From positions 1 through 41,446 of the forward strand of contig CALNPU010000010.1 in assembly GCA_940588625.1 (NCBI GenBank): a stretch of 41,446 nucleotides of DNA, read 5' to 3'. Below the pieces are notes generated by a model. The model saw only the letters and a program-made list of their open reading frames with translations, was not told the DNA's origin and made no database searches. This DNA comes from an uncultured Caballeronia sp. Its GTDB lineage: Bacteria > Pseudomonadota > Gammaproteobacteria > Burkholderiales > Burkholderiaceae. The position numbers and the translations under genes are program-made. Of this stretch, positions 11,165 through 19,806 are shown piece after piece. Within the stretch, counting starts at the first letter, position 1. Every line of letters begins with the position of its first letter.

Positions 11165-11842
11165 GTGCAACGCCAACTGACGCTCGATCTCGGCACGCCG
11201 CCGCTCGCCACCTTCGATAATTTTTTCGCCGTCGGCAACCATGAACTGGTGACCCGTCTGCGCGAACTCGACGGTGCGCTCGCCGCCGGCCCCGTGGCCG
11301 ACAGGACCTTCTATGTGTGTGGGGGGAAGCCGGCAGCGGCCGCAGCCATCTGCTGCAAGCGCTGGTGCACGAAGCGAACGGCCGGGCGCGCTTCCTGAGC
11401 CCGCAGGCGTCTCTGGCTCAGACGCCCAGCAAATTGCGCTCTTCAACCTGTTCAACGAAGTGCGCGCGCATTCGGCAAGCGCGCTGGTGGCAACCGGCAA
11501 TGTGGCGCCGCTGGGGTTATCGGTGAGAGAAGATTTGCGCACGCGCCTCGGCTGGGGTCTGGTTTTCCAGCTCACGCCCCTTTCTGACGAAAGCAAGGCC
11601 AGCGCGCTGAAACACGCGGCGCGCGAGCACGGCATTGCGCTCGCGGACGACGTCCCCGCTTATCTGCTCAGGTATTTTCGAGGCGACATGTCCAGCCTGA
11701 TGACCCTGCTCGATGAACTCGACCGCTTTTCGCTGGAACAAAAGCGCGCGGTGACGCTGTCGTGTTATTACGCACAATGCTCGCAGCAAAAGAAGGCAAG
11801 ACGGATGACGACGCGCCCCGTCCGCAGACCGAGCTTTTTTAA
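11165..11842 (+). pseudogene. hda: DnaA regulatory inactivator Hda, broken by indels and a deletion
   Basis: Hda is a short AAA+ protein that, with the beta clamp, stimulates ATP hydrolysis by DnaA and so limits initiation. GTG at 11165 opens VQRQLTLDLGTPP, with the clamp-binding QLTLDL motif. The frame breaks at 11312-11322, where an extra TG unit sits in a TG repeat; Walker A (GEAGSGRSH) follows in the new frame. Near 11418 about 20 residues including Walker B (family VDDCD) are deleted and the frame shifts again. The sensor and lid part then reads cleanly from DAQQIALFNLFNEVRAH until a third shift near 11760. The original stop is TAA at 11840-11842. The Walker B deletion means one sequencing error cannot explain it. 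Confidence 0.88.
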
Positions 11843-11940
11843 GCCCCTTTTTTAACCGCTTTTCCGGTCCATCCCCCCGCCGCGAGCAGCCAGCGAACGC
11901 TTCCACCCGCTTCCACCCGCTTCAAGTAAAATGCGCTCCC

Positions 11941-12624
11941 ATGCTAGCCCTTTTTGATCTCGATCACACTCTCATCCCGACGGATAGCGACCACGAATGG
12001 GGGCGCTTCATGGCAAAGCTCGGCATTGTCGATGCCGAGCAGTTTGCGAAGCAAAACGACGCGTTCTACGAAGATTACAAAGCCGGCACGCTCGATATCC
12101 ACGCGTACCTGAACGCCCAGCTTTCACCGCTCGCCAGGCATTCACGCGCGCAACTGGACGACTGGCATGCGCAATTCATGCGCGAAATCATCACGCCGGC
12201 CATCGCGCCCGCCGCCCTCGAACTCGTGCGCAAGCACCAGGAAGCCGGCGATCTCTGCTGCCTCGTCACCGCCACGAACGCATTCATCACGGCGCCGATC
12301 GGCCGGGCGTTCGGGATTGAAGCGTTGATCGCATGCGAGGTCGAAACGGTCGACAATGTGCCCAACGGCGAGCTGACCGGTCGCGCAACGGGCACGCCGA
12401 GCTATCGCGCGGGCAAGATCCTACGCACAGAAGCGTGGCTCGCGTCGATGGGAAAAAGCCTGAACGACTTCGAACACAGCTATTTCTACAGCGACTCGCA
12501 CAACGACATTCCTCTACTCGAGAAAGTCACCGACCCGATCGCGACCAATCCCGACGACACCCTGCGCACCCATGCGCAAGCCCGCGGCTGGCGTATCCTG
12601 GAAATCTTCTCCCCACGTGATTAA
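11941..12624 (+). CDS. HAD-superfamily (SerB-like, subclass IB) phosphatase
   Basis: The 227-aa cytoplasmic hydrolase starts at ATG 11941. HAD motif I is FDLDHTL (residues ~5-11, nucleophile Asp), motif II the Thr in LVTATN (~residue 107), motif III a Lys in the RAGKIL region, and motif IV SDSHNDIPLL (~residue 181). The insertion pattern resembles phosphoserine-phosphatase-like HAD-IB proteins often found beside pcnB in Burkholderia. The substrate cannot be told from sequence. The stop overlaps the GTG start of pcnB. Two copies of a 10-base unit (CGCTTCCACC, 11899-11918) lie just upstream, with no clear function. Confidence 0.85.
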   Translation: MLALFDLDHTLIPTDSDHEWGRFMAKLGIVDAEQFAKQNDAFYEDYKAGTLDIHAYLNAQLSPLARHSRAQLDDWHAQFMREIITPAIAPAALELVRKHQEAGDLCCLVTATNAFITAPIGRAFGIEALIACEVETVDNVPNGELTGRATGTPSYRAGKILRTEAWLASMGKSLNDFEHSYFYSDSHNDIPLLEKVTDPIATNPDDTLRTHAQARGWRILEIFSPRD

Positions 12625-14200
12625 AAAACTCATCCGCAAGCTGTTCGGCCAGGAAAGCGCCAAAAAAGAGACCCCGGCAACCGCCCCGCTCTCCGACGAT
12701 GTAAAACCCGCCCGCAAGAGCACGTGCAAGAAAGCCACGCCCGCCGCGGCGAAGCGTGATCCCAACAACGTGCCGCTGATCCTGTCGGCGGATGTGCACG
12801 GCATTGACCCAGCGCTGATCTCGAAGAACGCGATTCGTGTTACCGAGGGCCTGCAGCAGGGCGGGCATCGTGCGTTTATCGTGGGAGGCGCCGTACGCGA
12901 CCTGCTGCTGAATGTGGCGCCGAAGGATTTCGACGTTGCAACGGACGCCACGCCCGACCAGGTGCAGAAGCTGTTCCGCCGCGCGCGCATCATCGGTCGG
13001 CGGTTCCAGATCGTGCACGTGCAGTTCGGGCAGGACATCATCGAGACGTCTACATTCCGCGCGCTCGTCGATAGCCCCGCCGACGCACCGCCCTCACCGC
13101 CTCCGCACCGCCTGCGACGCGGCGAGATGGACACACGTACGCATGCGGTCGATGCCAGCGGCCGCGTACTGCGCGATAACGTGTGGGGCAAGCAGCACGA
13201 AGACGCCACGCGTCGCGACTTCACGATCAACGCTATGTATTACGATCCGGCCACGCAAACGGTGCTGGATTATCACGACGGCATGGCCGACATCCGCGCG
13301 CGTTTGCTGCGCATAATCGGCGATCCGGCTACGCGGTACCGCGAAGATCCAGTGCGCATGCTGCGCGTTGTACGTTTCGCGGCGAAGCTGGGTTTCGAGA
13401 TCGAGCCCGCCACGCGGGCGCCGATCGCGGAACTGGCTAACCTGATCAGCGACGTCCCCGCAACCCGTCTCTTCGATGAAATGCTCAAACTGCTGCTCTC
13501 AGGCCACGCGCTCGCGTGCCTGACGCGGCTGCGCGCGGAAGGTTTGCATCACGGCGTGCTGCCGCTGCTCGACGTGATTTTCGAATCGACGCACGGCGAG
13601 AAATTCATCACGCTCGCGCTGACCAATACCGACGAACGTGTGCGCGCCGGCAAGGGTGTATCGCCAGGTTTCCTGTTCGCCACGCTGCTCTGGAACGACA
13701 TGCAGACGCGCTGGCAGCAATACACGCTGGCCGGTGAGTTCCCCGTGCCGGCGCTGCATCGCGCCATGGACGACGTGCTCGACATGCAGACCGAAAAGCT
13801 TGCTATCCACAAGCGCTTTTCATCGGATATGCACGAGATATGGGGTCTGCAACATCGGCTCGAGAAACGCTCGGGCAGAAGCGCGATGAAGCTGCTGGAA
13901 CACCAAAGGTTTAGGGCGAGTTATGATTTCCTTCTGCTGCGATGCGAATCCGGCGAGTTGGATGCATCGGTTGGCCAGTGGTGGACGGATTTTATTGAAG
14001 AGGACGCTGCCGCGCGGGAGTCATTGCTTTCGCAAGGCGGGAAGGACCGGGCACTCAAGAAACGACGGCGGCGTAGCAGCAACGCCAGGAGCCGCGGACC
14101 GGGTGACGGAATGCAGGGCGGCGCGACCGCAGAAGGGTCAGCTCGCGAAGAGCGTGACGTGCGGTATGGCGACGAAAGCGGTGGCCAGCGCGACGATTGA
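12620..14200 (+). CDS. pcnB: Poly(A) polymerase I
   Basis: PcnB adds 3' poly(A) tails that promote RNA decay. The protein has 526 aa from GTG at 12620, which overlaps the HAD gene stop; an earlier in-frame ATG at 12572 lies inside that gene. The class II nucleotidyltransferase core is plain: IVGGAVRDLLL, DFDVATDATPDQV with the catalytic Asp pair, RRFQIVHV, ATRRDFTINAM and YREDPVRMLRVVRFAAKLGFEI. A basic N-terminal segment and an Arg/Lys-rich C-terminal tail (KKRRRRSS) suit RNA binding. The last ~45 residues are low-complexity. It is the first gene of pcnB-folK-kinase-panB. Confidence 0.92.
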   Translation: MKKLIRKLFGQESAKKETPATAPLSDDVKPARKSTCKKATPAAAKRDPNNVPLILSADVHGIDPALISKNAIRVTEGLQQGGHRAFIVGGAVRDLLLNVAPKDFDVATDATPDQVQKLFRRARIIGRRFQIVHVQFGQDIIETSTFRALVDSPADAPPSPPPHRLRRGEMDTRTHAVDASGRVLRDNVWGKQHEDATRRDFTINAMYYDPATQTVLDYHDGMADIRARLLRIIGDPATRYREDPVRMLRVVRFAAKLGFEIEPATRAPIAELANLISDVPATRLFDEMLKLLLSGHALACLTRLRAEGLHHGVLPLLDVIFESTHGEKFITLALTNTDERVRAGKGVSPGFLFATLLWNDMQTRWQQYTLAGEFPVPALHRAMDDVLDMQTEKLAIHKRFSSDMHEIWGLQHRLEKRSGRSAMKLLEHQRFRASYDFLLLRCESGELDASVGQWWTDFIEEDAAARESLLSQGGKDRALKKRRRRSSNARSRGPGDGMQGGATAEGSAREERDVRYGDESGGQRDD

Positions 14201-14274
14201 CACGGACCGCGCGCGTTTTGATCAACGCGTTTAAGCCGTGTTTCGCCGAACGACAGTCGTATAGGATTCATGCC

Positions 14275-14802
14275 ATGACGGTAGCTTATCTGGGCCTGGG
14301 CGCAAACCTCGGTGACGCGTGCCAGACCCTGAAAGACACAGTGGTGTGTCTTGCCCAGCAACACACGATCACCGTGCTTGCGAAGTCGAGCCTCTATCGT
14401 ACCGCGCCTGTTGACGCCGGTGGCGACGACTACTTCAATTGTGTCGTCAAGATCGATACCACGCTGGCCGCACGCCAGTTGCTGCGGCTGTGCCACGGCA
14501 TAGAAAGCCATTTCGGACGCGAGCGGCCGTACAGGAACGCGCCGCGTATGCTCGATATCGACATCCTCCTGTATGGCGATTCCTGCATCGAGGAAACCGA
14601 TCTCGTCGTGCCGCACCCGCGTCTCACCGAGCGCGCGTTTACACTCGTGCCGTTGATCGAACTCGACCGCAATGTAGTCATAGCGCAACGTGGCCGCGCC
14701 GATGCATTTCTCGCTTCGGTCCAGGATCAACGTATTGAAAAAGTGGCGACACATCAGTGTCCACTATTCGCTTCCCGCTGCACTTCGCGACGCGAAGCCT
14801 GA
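14275..14802 (+). CDS. folK: 2-amino-4-hydroxy-6-hydroxymethyldihydropteridine pyrophosphokinase
   Basis: FolK transfers pyrophosphate from ATP to 6-hydroxymethyl-dihydropterin in folate synthesis. The 175-aa protein begins MTVAYLGLGANLGD at ATG 14275 and contains SSLYRTAPVD, YFNCVVKIDT, FGRERPYRNAPRMLDIDILL (the ATP/Mg signature with the Asp pair) and PHPRLTERAFTLVPL. Family length and motifs are intact. The in-frame extension upstream to 14197 is not conserved. The gene is followed 14 bases later by the deoxynucleoside kinase remnant. Confidence 0.93.
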   Translation: MTVAYLGLGANLGDACQTLKDTVVCLAQQHTITVLAKSSLYRTAPVDAGGDDYFNCVVKIDTTLAARQLLRLCHGIESHFGRERPYRNAPRMLDIDILLYGDSCIEETDLVVPHPRLTERAFTLVPLIELDRNVVIAQRGRADAFLASVQDQRIEKVATHQCPLFASRCTSRREA

Positions 14803-14816
14803 AAGGTGAATAGCCC

Positions 14817-15490
14817 ATGAGCATGTCGCCCCTTACCGTCACCGCGCCGCAGTTGCGCCCGCCGCATCGGTACATTGCGATTGAAGGGCCCATTTGCGTC
14901 GGCAAGATCACGCTGGTGCGCTTGCTCGCCGAACGCTGGTCAATGCGCACGCTGTTCGAGCGCTCGCAGGAGAACGTGTTTCTCGAGCGGTTTTATCGCG
15001 ACAACACGCGTTACGCGCTGCCCACGCAGGAAATCGCGGCGGCGCTGCTGGGCGCACGGGGACATCCCGAGCAAAACGCCAGCGCGCCGCTCATCACCGA
15101 TTTCCTCACCGATAAAACCGCGCTGTTCGCACGCCTCACGTTTCCCGACAACGAATTCGAGCTGTTCCGGGAAATCACCAGGCGTATTGATACTTCCGCG
15201 CCCGCGCCGAATCTGGTCGTGTATTTACAGCAAGTCCCGAAGTATTGTTCGCGCGCATTTAAAAGCGCGCGCTGCCGATGGAACTGCAAATTCCCAACGC
15301 CTACCTGCGTGCCCTCTGCGACGCCTACAATGACTTCTTCTATCACTACGACGCTACGGACGCTCTGCTCACGGTGAACGCCGAGCATTTGAATCCGCTG
15401 GAATCGGACATCGATTTGGCGCTGCTGGTAGACCGCATTGAAACCATGCGTAGGCGTGCAGTCTCTTATCTAGTCGATGTGGAAATTCTC
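14817..15490 (+). pseudogene. Deoxynucleoside kinase (dGK/dAK type), damaged P-loop, frameshift and nonsense
   Basis: These kinases salvage deoxynucleosides by phosphorylation. From ATG 14817 the frame gives YIAIEGPICVGKITLVRLLAE, where the P-loop Gly-x4-Gly-Lys-Ser/Thr ends in Ile31 instead of Thr and Gly27 has become Cys. It continues through FLERFYRDN..YALP and ARLTFPDNEFELF. Near 15230 the frame shifts. In the correct frame a TAA at 15260-15262 replaces a Gln codon, and the C-terminal part resumes as [21 protein letters not shown] and [18 protein letters not shown]. That frame has lost its own stop and runs straight into panB. Three independent lesions argue for true loss. Confidence 0.85.
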
Positions 15491-16306
15491 ATGGCATATT
15501 TGCAGGAAACCAGCCGCACCGCGATCACCGTCCCGAAGCTCAGGACCATGCGCGAAGCCGGCGAAAAAATCACGATGCTCACGTGTTACGACGCGAGTTT
15601 TTCCGCGTTGCTGGATAGCGCGGGCGTTGATGTATTGCTGATCGGTGATTCGCTTGGAAACGTGCTGCAAGGGCATGGCACGACACTGCCCGTGACGCTG
15701 GCCGATATCGCCTATCACACTGCCGCAGTTGCACGGGGCAACAAGAACGCGTTGGTTGTCGCCGATATGCCGTTTGGTACCGTTAGCTCGCGCGAGGAAA
15801 CTTATGCGAACGCCGTGCAGTTGATGCGCTCGGGTGCACAGATGGTGAAGATCGAAGGCGGTGAATGGGTCGCCGATACGGTCAAGTTTCTGGTTGACCG
15901 GGCAATTCCCGTTTGCGGACATGTGGGCTTGACGCCGCAATCGGTGCATGCGTTTGGCGGGTTCAAGGTGCAGGGGAAAACCGACGCCGGTGCCGAGCAA
16001 ATGCGCCGTGACGCTCAGGCGTTCCAGGATGCCGGCGCGCAGTTGCTGGTAATCGAAGCAGTGCCTACGCTGCTGGCTAGCGAGGTGACGCAACAGTTGG
16101 TCATCCCGACGATTGGCATTGGTGCGGGGATTGAGTGTTCGGGCCAGGTGCTTGTGCTGCACGACATGCTCGGGGTTTTCCCCGGCAAACGGCCACGGCT
16201 TGTTAAAGACTTCATGCAAGGGCAGCCGAGTATTTTTGCCGCCGTCGAGGCGTATGTCCGCGCTGTCAGGGAGAAGACGTTTCCCGGGCCGGAGCACACG
16301 TTTTAA
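15491..16306 (+). CDS. panB: 3-methyl-2-oxobutanoate hydroxymethyltransferase
   Basis: PanB makes ketopantoate from 2-ketoisovalerate and methylene-THF, the first committed step to pantothenate and CoA. The 271-aa protein begins [17 protein letters not shown] at ATG 15491. Family motifs: [26 protein letters not shown] (metal Asp), [48 protein letters not shown] and [13 protein letters not shown]. The open frame begins farther upstream (15278) only because the preceding kinase remnant lost its stop; the true start is the internal ATG. Intact. Confidence 0.94.
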   Translation: MAYLQETSRTAITVPKLRTMREAGEKITMLTCYDASFSALLDSAGVDVLLIGDSLGNVLQGHGTTLPVTLADIAYHTAAVARGNKNALVVADMPFGTVSSREETYANAVQLMRSGAQMVKIEGGEWVADTVKFLVDRAIPVCGHVGLTPQSVHAFGGFKVQGKTDAGAEQMRRDAQAFQDAGAQLLVIEAVPTLLASEVTQQLVIPTIGIGAGIECSGQVLVLHDMLGVFPGKRPRLVKDFMQGQPSIFAAVEAYVRAVREKTFPGPEHTF

Positions 16307-16378
16307 CGGGTTTTTGCTGCTCTGGCCGAGAGAGCGTTCTTGTTTGCATCGGCCTTCGCTGAAGGTGTTTGCGTGGCA

Positions 16379-16417
16379 GCGGTAACTTCCTTGGCTAATC
16401 GCTAAAGAAGTTACCGC
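16379..16417. repeat. 11-bp inverted repeat between convergent panB and pabBC
   Basis: GCGGTAACTTC (16379-16389) and GAAGTTACCGC (16407-16417) are perfect complements around a 17-base loop. It lies in the 202-base space where panB and pabBC converge, so it may act as a bidirectional, possibly Rho-assisted, terminator. There is no T-run on either side. No gene is visible in the rest of this space. Confidence 0.5.
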
Positions 16418-16508
16418 GGAAGACGAGATTGACTTGGCAGAAGTCCTCTGGCGCGAAAGCAATAGGACACCAAAGGTCAGCGCGCGTTTGAACGTTCATC
16501 TCTCCCCG

Positions 16509-18320
16509 TTACTGCATAGGTTTCGCTTCCGCCTGGCTCAACCGCTTCAGCCGCGCAGGCATCGCGCCGCGCAGCGCGTTGCAAATCATCAACGATTCCG
16601 CACGGTCCAGGTCCCCATGCGTCAACGCACGTTCCTCGGCATCCAGCTCTTTGATCAATACGCCGCGCATCACGCCCGGCAACACTCCCGCGTCAAGCGG
16701 CGGTGTGCTCCAACGGCCATTGAGTCTCACGAACACGTTTGATCGCCCGCCTTCCGTCAACTCTCCGCGCTCGTTGAAGAACAGCATGTCGAACGCGCCT
16801 AGCGCTTCGGCCTCGCGCCACGCGCGGTCATATTCCTCACGCGACGTCGTCTTGTGCCTGATCAACGGATGATCCGTTGATCGCGCTGCGAAGCGATATT
16901 CCGATGCCAGCAAAACGTCAACCGTCGACGCCGCCAACGGCACAAGTGGCGCACTCGTCACAGCAATCTCGCCGCTTTTGCTCAACGCAATCCGCAACCG
17001 ATAACCCGCCTTCGCTTCAAAGCCCGCACATGCTTCATCGATACGTTCCTGCAGCTTCACCGGATCAAACGGAAAACCGCACCACTCGGCGCTAGAGGCA
17101 AGCCGGGCAAGATGACGATCTCCATAGCGAACGCCCTCTTCCCGTGTAGCAAAAGTTGTCTCGAAGAGCTGGAAGCCCGGATCGGAGCCGGTCAGGAACT
17201 GGGCCTTCAATTCGCACTCTTCGAATTCATTGGCGGCAATGCTATCCAGCACAATGCCCCCGCCAACGCCCATCTTGCCTCGGCCGTGCAGTATTTCCAG
17301 CGTGCGGATCGGCACGGACAAACAGAAGTCCCGGCTTTTATCCAGCCACCCGATCACGCCCGTATAAATGCCGCGCGGCGTGCTTTCCAGCGCGTCGATC
17401 AGCTGCATCGTGTTGTGCTTCGGCGCGCCCGTGATCGAGCCGCAGGGCAACAGCGCCCGGAGTATGCCGGCGAAAGTGGTGCCGGGAAGCAAGTGTGCTT
17501 CTACCGTCGACGTCATCTGCCAAACCGACTTGTACGGCTCAATCCCAAACAAATGCGGCACCTGCACGCTTCCCGTGACTGCGACACGCGACATGTCGTT
17601 ACGCAGCAGGTCGACGATCATCAGGTTTTCGGCGCGATTCTTTGGATCGAGCCGCAGCCATTCGGGGTCCACGCTGCACGGCGCCGTGCCCTTCATCGGC
17701 CGTGCGCGGATCACATCGCCCTGGCGTTCGATAAACAACTCGGGTGAGCACGACAGCACATCGCATCCATCGGGTAGCGCAATCAGCGCGCCATAACGCA
17801 CCGGCTGCCGCTTCCTCAGCCTTCGATATAACCCAACCGTCGAACCGAACACATCGAAGGCAAGACGGAACGTGTAATTAACCTGATAAGAATCGCCCGC
17901 CAGCAACGCTTCCTGAACAGCCGCAATGGCTTGCTCGAACGCATCGCGCGACACACTCGCTTCAATGTTCGCCACCCCTGCCACCGATGGCCGATCAGCC
18001 AGGTCGTTATCGCGCGAGGCGAGCCAACTCTCGGTTTCTTCACGCGACAACAGCGTGCACTCGCGGAACAACAAAAAGCGCAGCGCGGCATCACCGGGCT
18101 GCGCTAACTGGAGGTTGCGGCCAAATTCATAGTCTGCGAGCACGACGGCGTGTAGTCCGTCGCGCAGGTCTGCATCAACACTCGCACAGACATCGTCGAG
18201 TTGAGCGGGGTCATGACACGACCGTTCGTGCAAGCAGCTGGCGTAAAGGCGACTCGACCGCCGAAAGGCGGTCGAGTCGCAATCGTCGAGCAGCGCAAAA
18301 ACCTCGCTGCGTTGCTGCAT
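16509..18320 (-). CDS. pabBC: Aminodeoxychorismate synthase component I fused to aminodeoxychorismate lyase
   Basis: The 603-aa fusion makes p-aminobenzoate for folate. Residues ~1-370 are the PabB chorismate-binding domain: SYQVNYTFR, CSPELFIER, RARPMKGTAP with the PabB-type Lys, RAENLMIVDLLRNDMSRV, LPCGSITGAPK, GIYTGVIGW and GVGGGIVLDS. Residues ~375-603 are a PabC/aminotransferase class IV PLP domain: QLFETTFATREEG, LIRHKTTSREEYDRA with the likely Schiff-base Lys, DMLFFNERGELTEGGRSNVFV and LPGVMRGVL. Start ATG 18320 lies 10 bases after the dnaJ stop, suggesting cotranscription with the chaperone genes. The gene is intact. A perfect hairpin is embedded in its first codons. Confidence 0.93.
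   Translation of the reverse strand: MQQRSEVFALLDDCDSTAFRRSSRLYASCLHERSCHDPAQLDDVCASVDADLRDGLHAVVLADYEFGRNLQLAQPGDAALRFLLFRECTLLSREETESWLASRDNDLADRPSVAGVANIEASVSRDAFEQAIAAVQEALLAGDSYQVNYTFRLAFDVFGSTVGLYRRLRKRQPVRYGALIALPDGCDVLSCSPELFIERQGDVIRARPMKGTAPCSVDPEWLRLDPKNRAENLMIVDLLRNDMSRVAVTGSVQVPHLFGIEPYKSVWQMTSTVEAHLLPGTTFAGILRALLPCGSITGAPKHNTMQLIDALESTPRGIYTGVIGWLDKSRDFCLSVPIRTLEILHGRGKMGVGGGIVLDSIAANEFEECELKAQFLTGSDPGFQLFETTFATREEGVRYGDRHLARLASSAEWCGFPFDPVKLQERIDEACAGFEAKAGYRLRIALSKSGEIAVTSAPLVPLAASTVDVLLASEYRFAARSTDHPLIRHKTTSREEYDRAWREAEALGAFDMLFFNERGELTEGGRSNVFVRLNGRWSTPPLDAGVLPGVMRGVLIKELDAEERALTHGDLDRAESLMICNALRGAMPARLKRLSQAEAKPMQ
18249..18280. repeat. Perfect 14-bp palindrome with GAAA loop inside the pabBC coding start
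   Basis: GCGACTCGACCGCC (18249-18262), GAAA, then GGCGGTCGAGTCGC (18267-18280) form a perfect 14-bp stem with a four-base loop. It codes for residues ~14-24 of PabBC and sits about 40-70 bases after the start codon. Such a hairpin could slow early translation or act as a barrier between dnaJ and pabBC. It has a REP-like shape, but only this copy was noticed in the window. Confidence 0.75.
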
Positions 18321-18330
18321 GATTATTGCC

Positions 18331-19473
18331 TTAATCGAAGAAACTCTTCACCCGATCAAACCAGCTCTTGCTTTGCGGGCTATGCCGAGTACCGCCCTCT
18401 GTCAGCGAACGTTCGAACTGCTTGAGCAAATCGCGTTGCTGGTCGGTGAGCTTGACCGGTGTTTCGACCTGCACATGCACATATAGGTCCCCGGCAATGC
18501 TCGAGCGCAATCCCTTGATACCCTTGCTATGCAGCCGGAACGTCTTGCCCGACTGAGTACCTTCCGGCACGGTGAAACTCGCGCGACCGGCCAACGTAGG
18601 CACTTCAATCTCGCCACCAAGCGCCGCCGTGGTGAACGGAATCGGCATCTGGCAATGCAGGTCGTCGCCGTCACGTTCGAACACCGAATGCTGCTTGATG
18701 TGAATCTCGACGTACAAGTCACCGCTCGGACCGCCATTGATGCCCGGCTCGCCATTACCCGACGATCGAATCCGCATACCGTCGTCAATACCGGTCGGGA
18801 TCTTAACTGCCAGTGTCTTCGTTTCCTTCACCTTGCCCGCGCCGTGGCAATGGCCACAAGGCTCAGGAATGTAGGTGCCAGTGCCATGACACTTCGGGCA
18901 AGTCTGCTGAATGCTGAAAAAGCCCTGCGACATGCGCACGGTGCCTTGTCCCTGACACGTCGGACAAGTTTCCGGCTTGGTGCCAGGCTTTGCACCCGAG
19001 CCCTTGCAGATCTCGCAATTTACCCAGCTCGGCACGCGAATTTGCGTGTCGTAGCCATGCGCGGCCTGCTCCAGCGAGATTTCCATGCTGTAGCGCAAAT
19101 CCGCGCCGCGATAAACCTGCGGACCCGCCCGCCCGCGGCTGGCTCCCGCTCCACCGCCGGCCGCCTGGCCGAAGATGTCGCCGAAAATATCGCCGAACGC
19201 ATCGGCGAAACCGCCAAAACCTTGCTGACCTGCGGTGGCCATGTTCGGATCGACGCCTGCATGCCCGTACTGATCGTAGGCTGCGCGCTTTTGCGGATCC
19301 GAGAGCATTTCGTAGGCCTCTTTGGCCTCCTTGAAACGCTCTTCCGCGTTCTTGCTATCCGGATTGCGGTCGGGGTGATACATCATCGCAAGCTTGCGAT
19401 AAGCCTTCTTGATTTCGTCGTCGCTCGCATTCTTCGCGACGCCCATAACCTCGTAGTAATCCCGTTTCGCCAT
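18331..19473 (-). CDS. dnaJ: Chaperone protein DnaJ (Hsp40)
   Basis: DnaJ delivers unfolded clients to DnaK and stimulates its ATPase. The 380-aa type I protein has all domains: J domain residues 1-70 ([12 protein letters not shown], with HPD in MYHPDRNPD), a Gly/Phe-rich linker ([18 protein letters not shown]), four zinc-finger repeats ([32 protein letters not shown] at ~residues 148-210) and the C-terminal substrate-binding domain. It follows dnaK in the same direction after 333 bases and is followed closely by pabBC. Intact. Confidence 0.97.
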   Translation of the reverse strand: MAKRDYYEVMGVAKNASDDEIKKAYRKLAMMYHPDRNPDSKNAEERFKEAKEAYEMLSDPQKRAAYDQYGHAGVDPNMATAGQQGFGGFADAFGDIFGDIFGQAAGGGAGASRGRAGPQVYRGADLRYSMEISLEQAAHGYDTQIRVPSWVNCEICKGSGAKPGTKPETCPTCQGQGTVRMSQGFFSIQQTCPKCHGTGTYIPEPCGHCHGAGKVKETKTLAVKIPTGIDDGMRIRSSGNGEPGINGGPSGDLYVEIHIKQHSVFERDGDDLHCQMPIPFTTAALGGEIEVPTLAGRASFTVPEGTQSGKTFRLHSKGIKGLRSSIAGDLYVHVQVETPVKLTDQQRDLLKQFERSLTEGGTRHSPQSKSWFDRVKSFFD

Positions 19474-19734
19474 ATCGGTTCAGCGCCGCCGCGCCTGATC
19501 GAAGATTAGGTCCGGCGGCTCCCTCTTGGATGCCTGGAGTCTCGCGACTCATGTGGTTCGTCGACGCCTGGCCTTCGTGCGGGACTCGCGCGATCAAAAG
19601 ATGATCAGCACGCTTGGGTCAACCCGCACAAAACGCAGCGCCCTCTAAAAAAACAACGTGCCCGGGAAGCCATTTGGCTCGCCAGGCGCGCTCTTCGTAC
19701 CTACGCTTAGTCGCGCACGAGACATTTTCCGTCG

Positions 19735-19768
19735 CGGTCCCGTGCAAGGCCGAAACCGCACGGGACCG
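19735..19768. repeat. Intergenic stem-loop between dnaK and dnaJ
   Basis: CGGTCCCGTGC (19735-19745) and GCACGGGACCG (19758-19768) form an 11-bp perfect stem with a 12-base loop, about 40 bases after the dnaK stop. There is no T-run, so it looks more like an RNA-processing or stability hairpin between dnaK and dnaJ than a full terminator. The rest of the 333-base gap (19474-19806) shows no gene. Confidence 0.55.
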
Positions 19769-19806
19769 GTTCTTTCATCGATGAATCGCGATGCGGTTCA
19801 ATCGAC

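Noticed and set aside
11899..11924. Tandem CGCTTCCACC repeat before the HAD gene
   Set aside because: Two and a half units only, no link to a promoter or protein motif; probably slippage.
15278..15490. N-terminal extension of panB making a 342-aa protein
   Set aside because: The extra residues are the C-terminus of the upstream deoxynucleoside kinase whose stop was lost; PanB homologues begin at the internal Met (15491).
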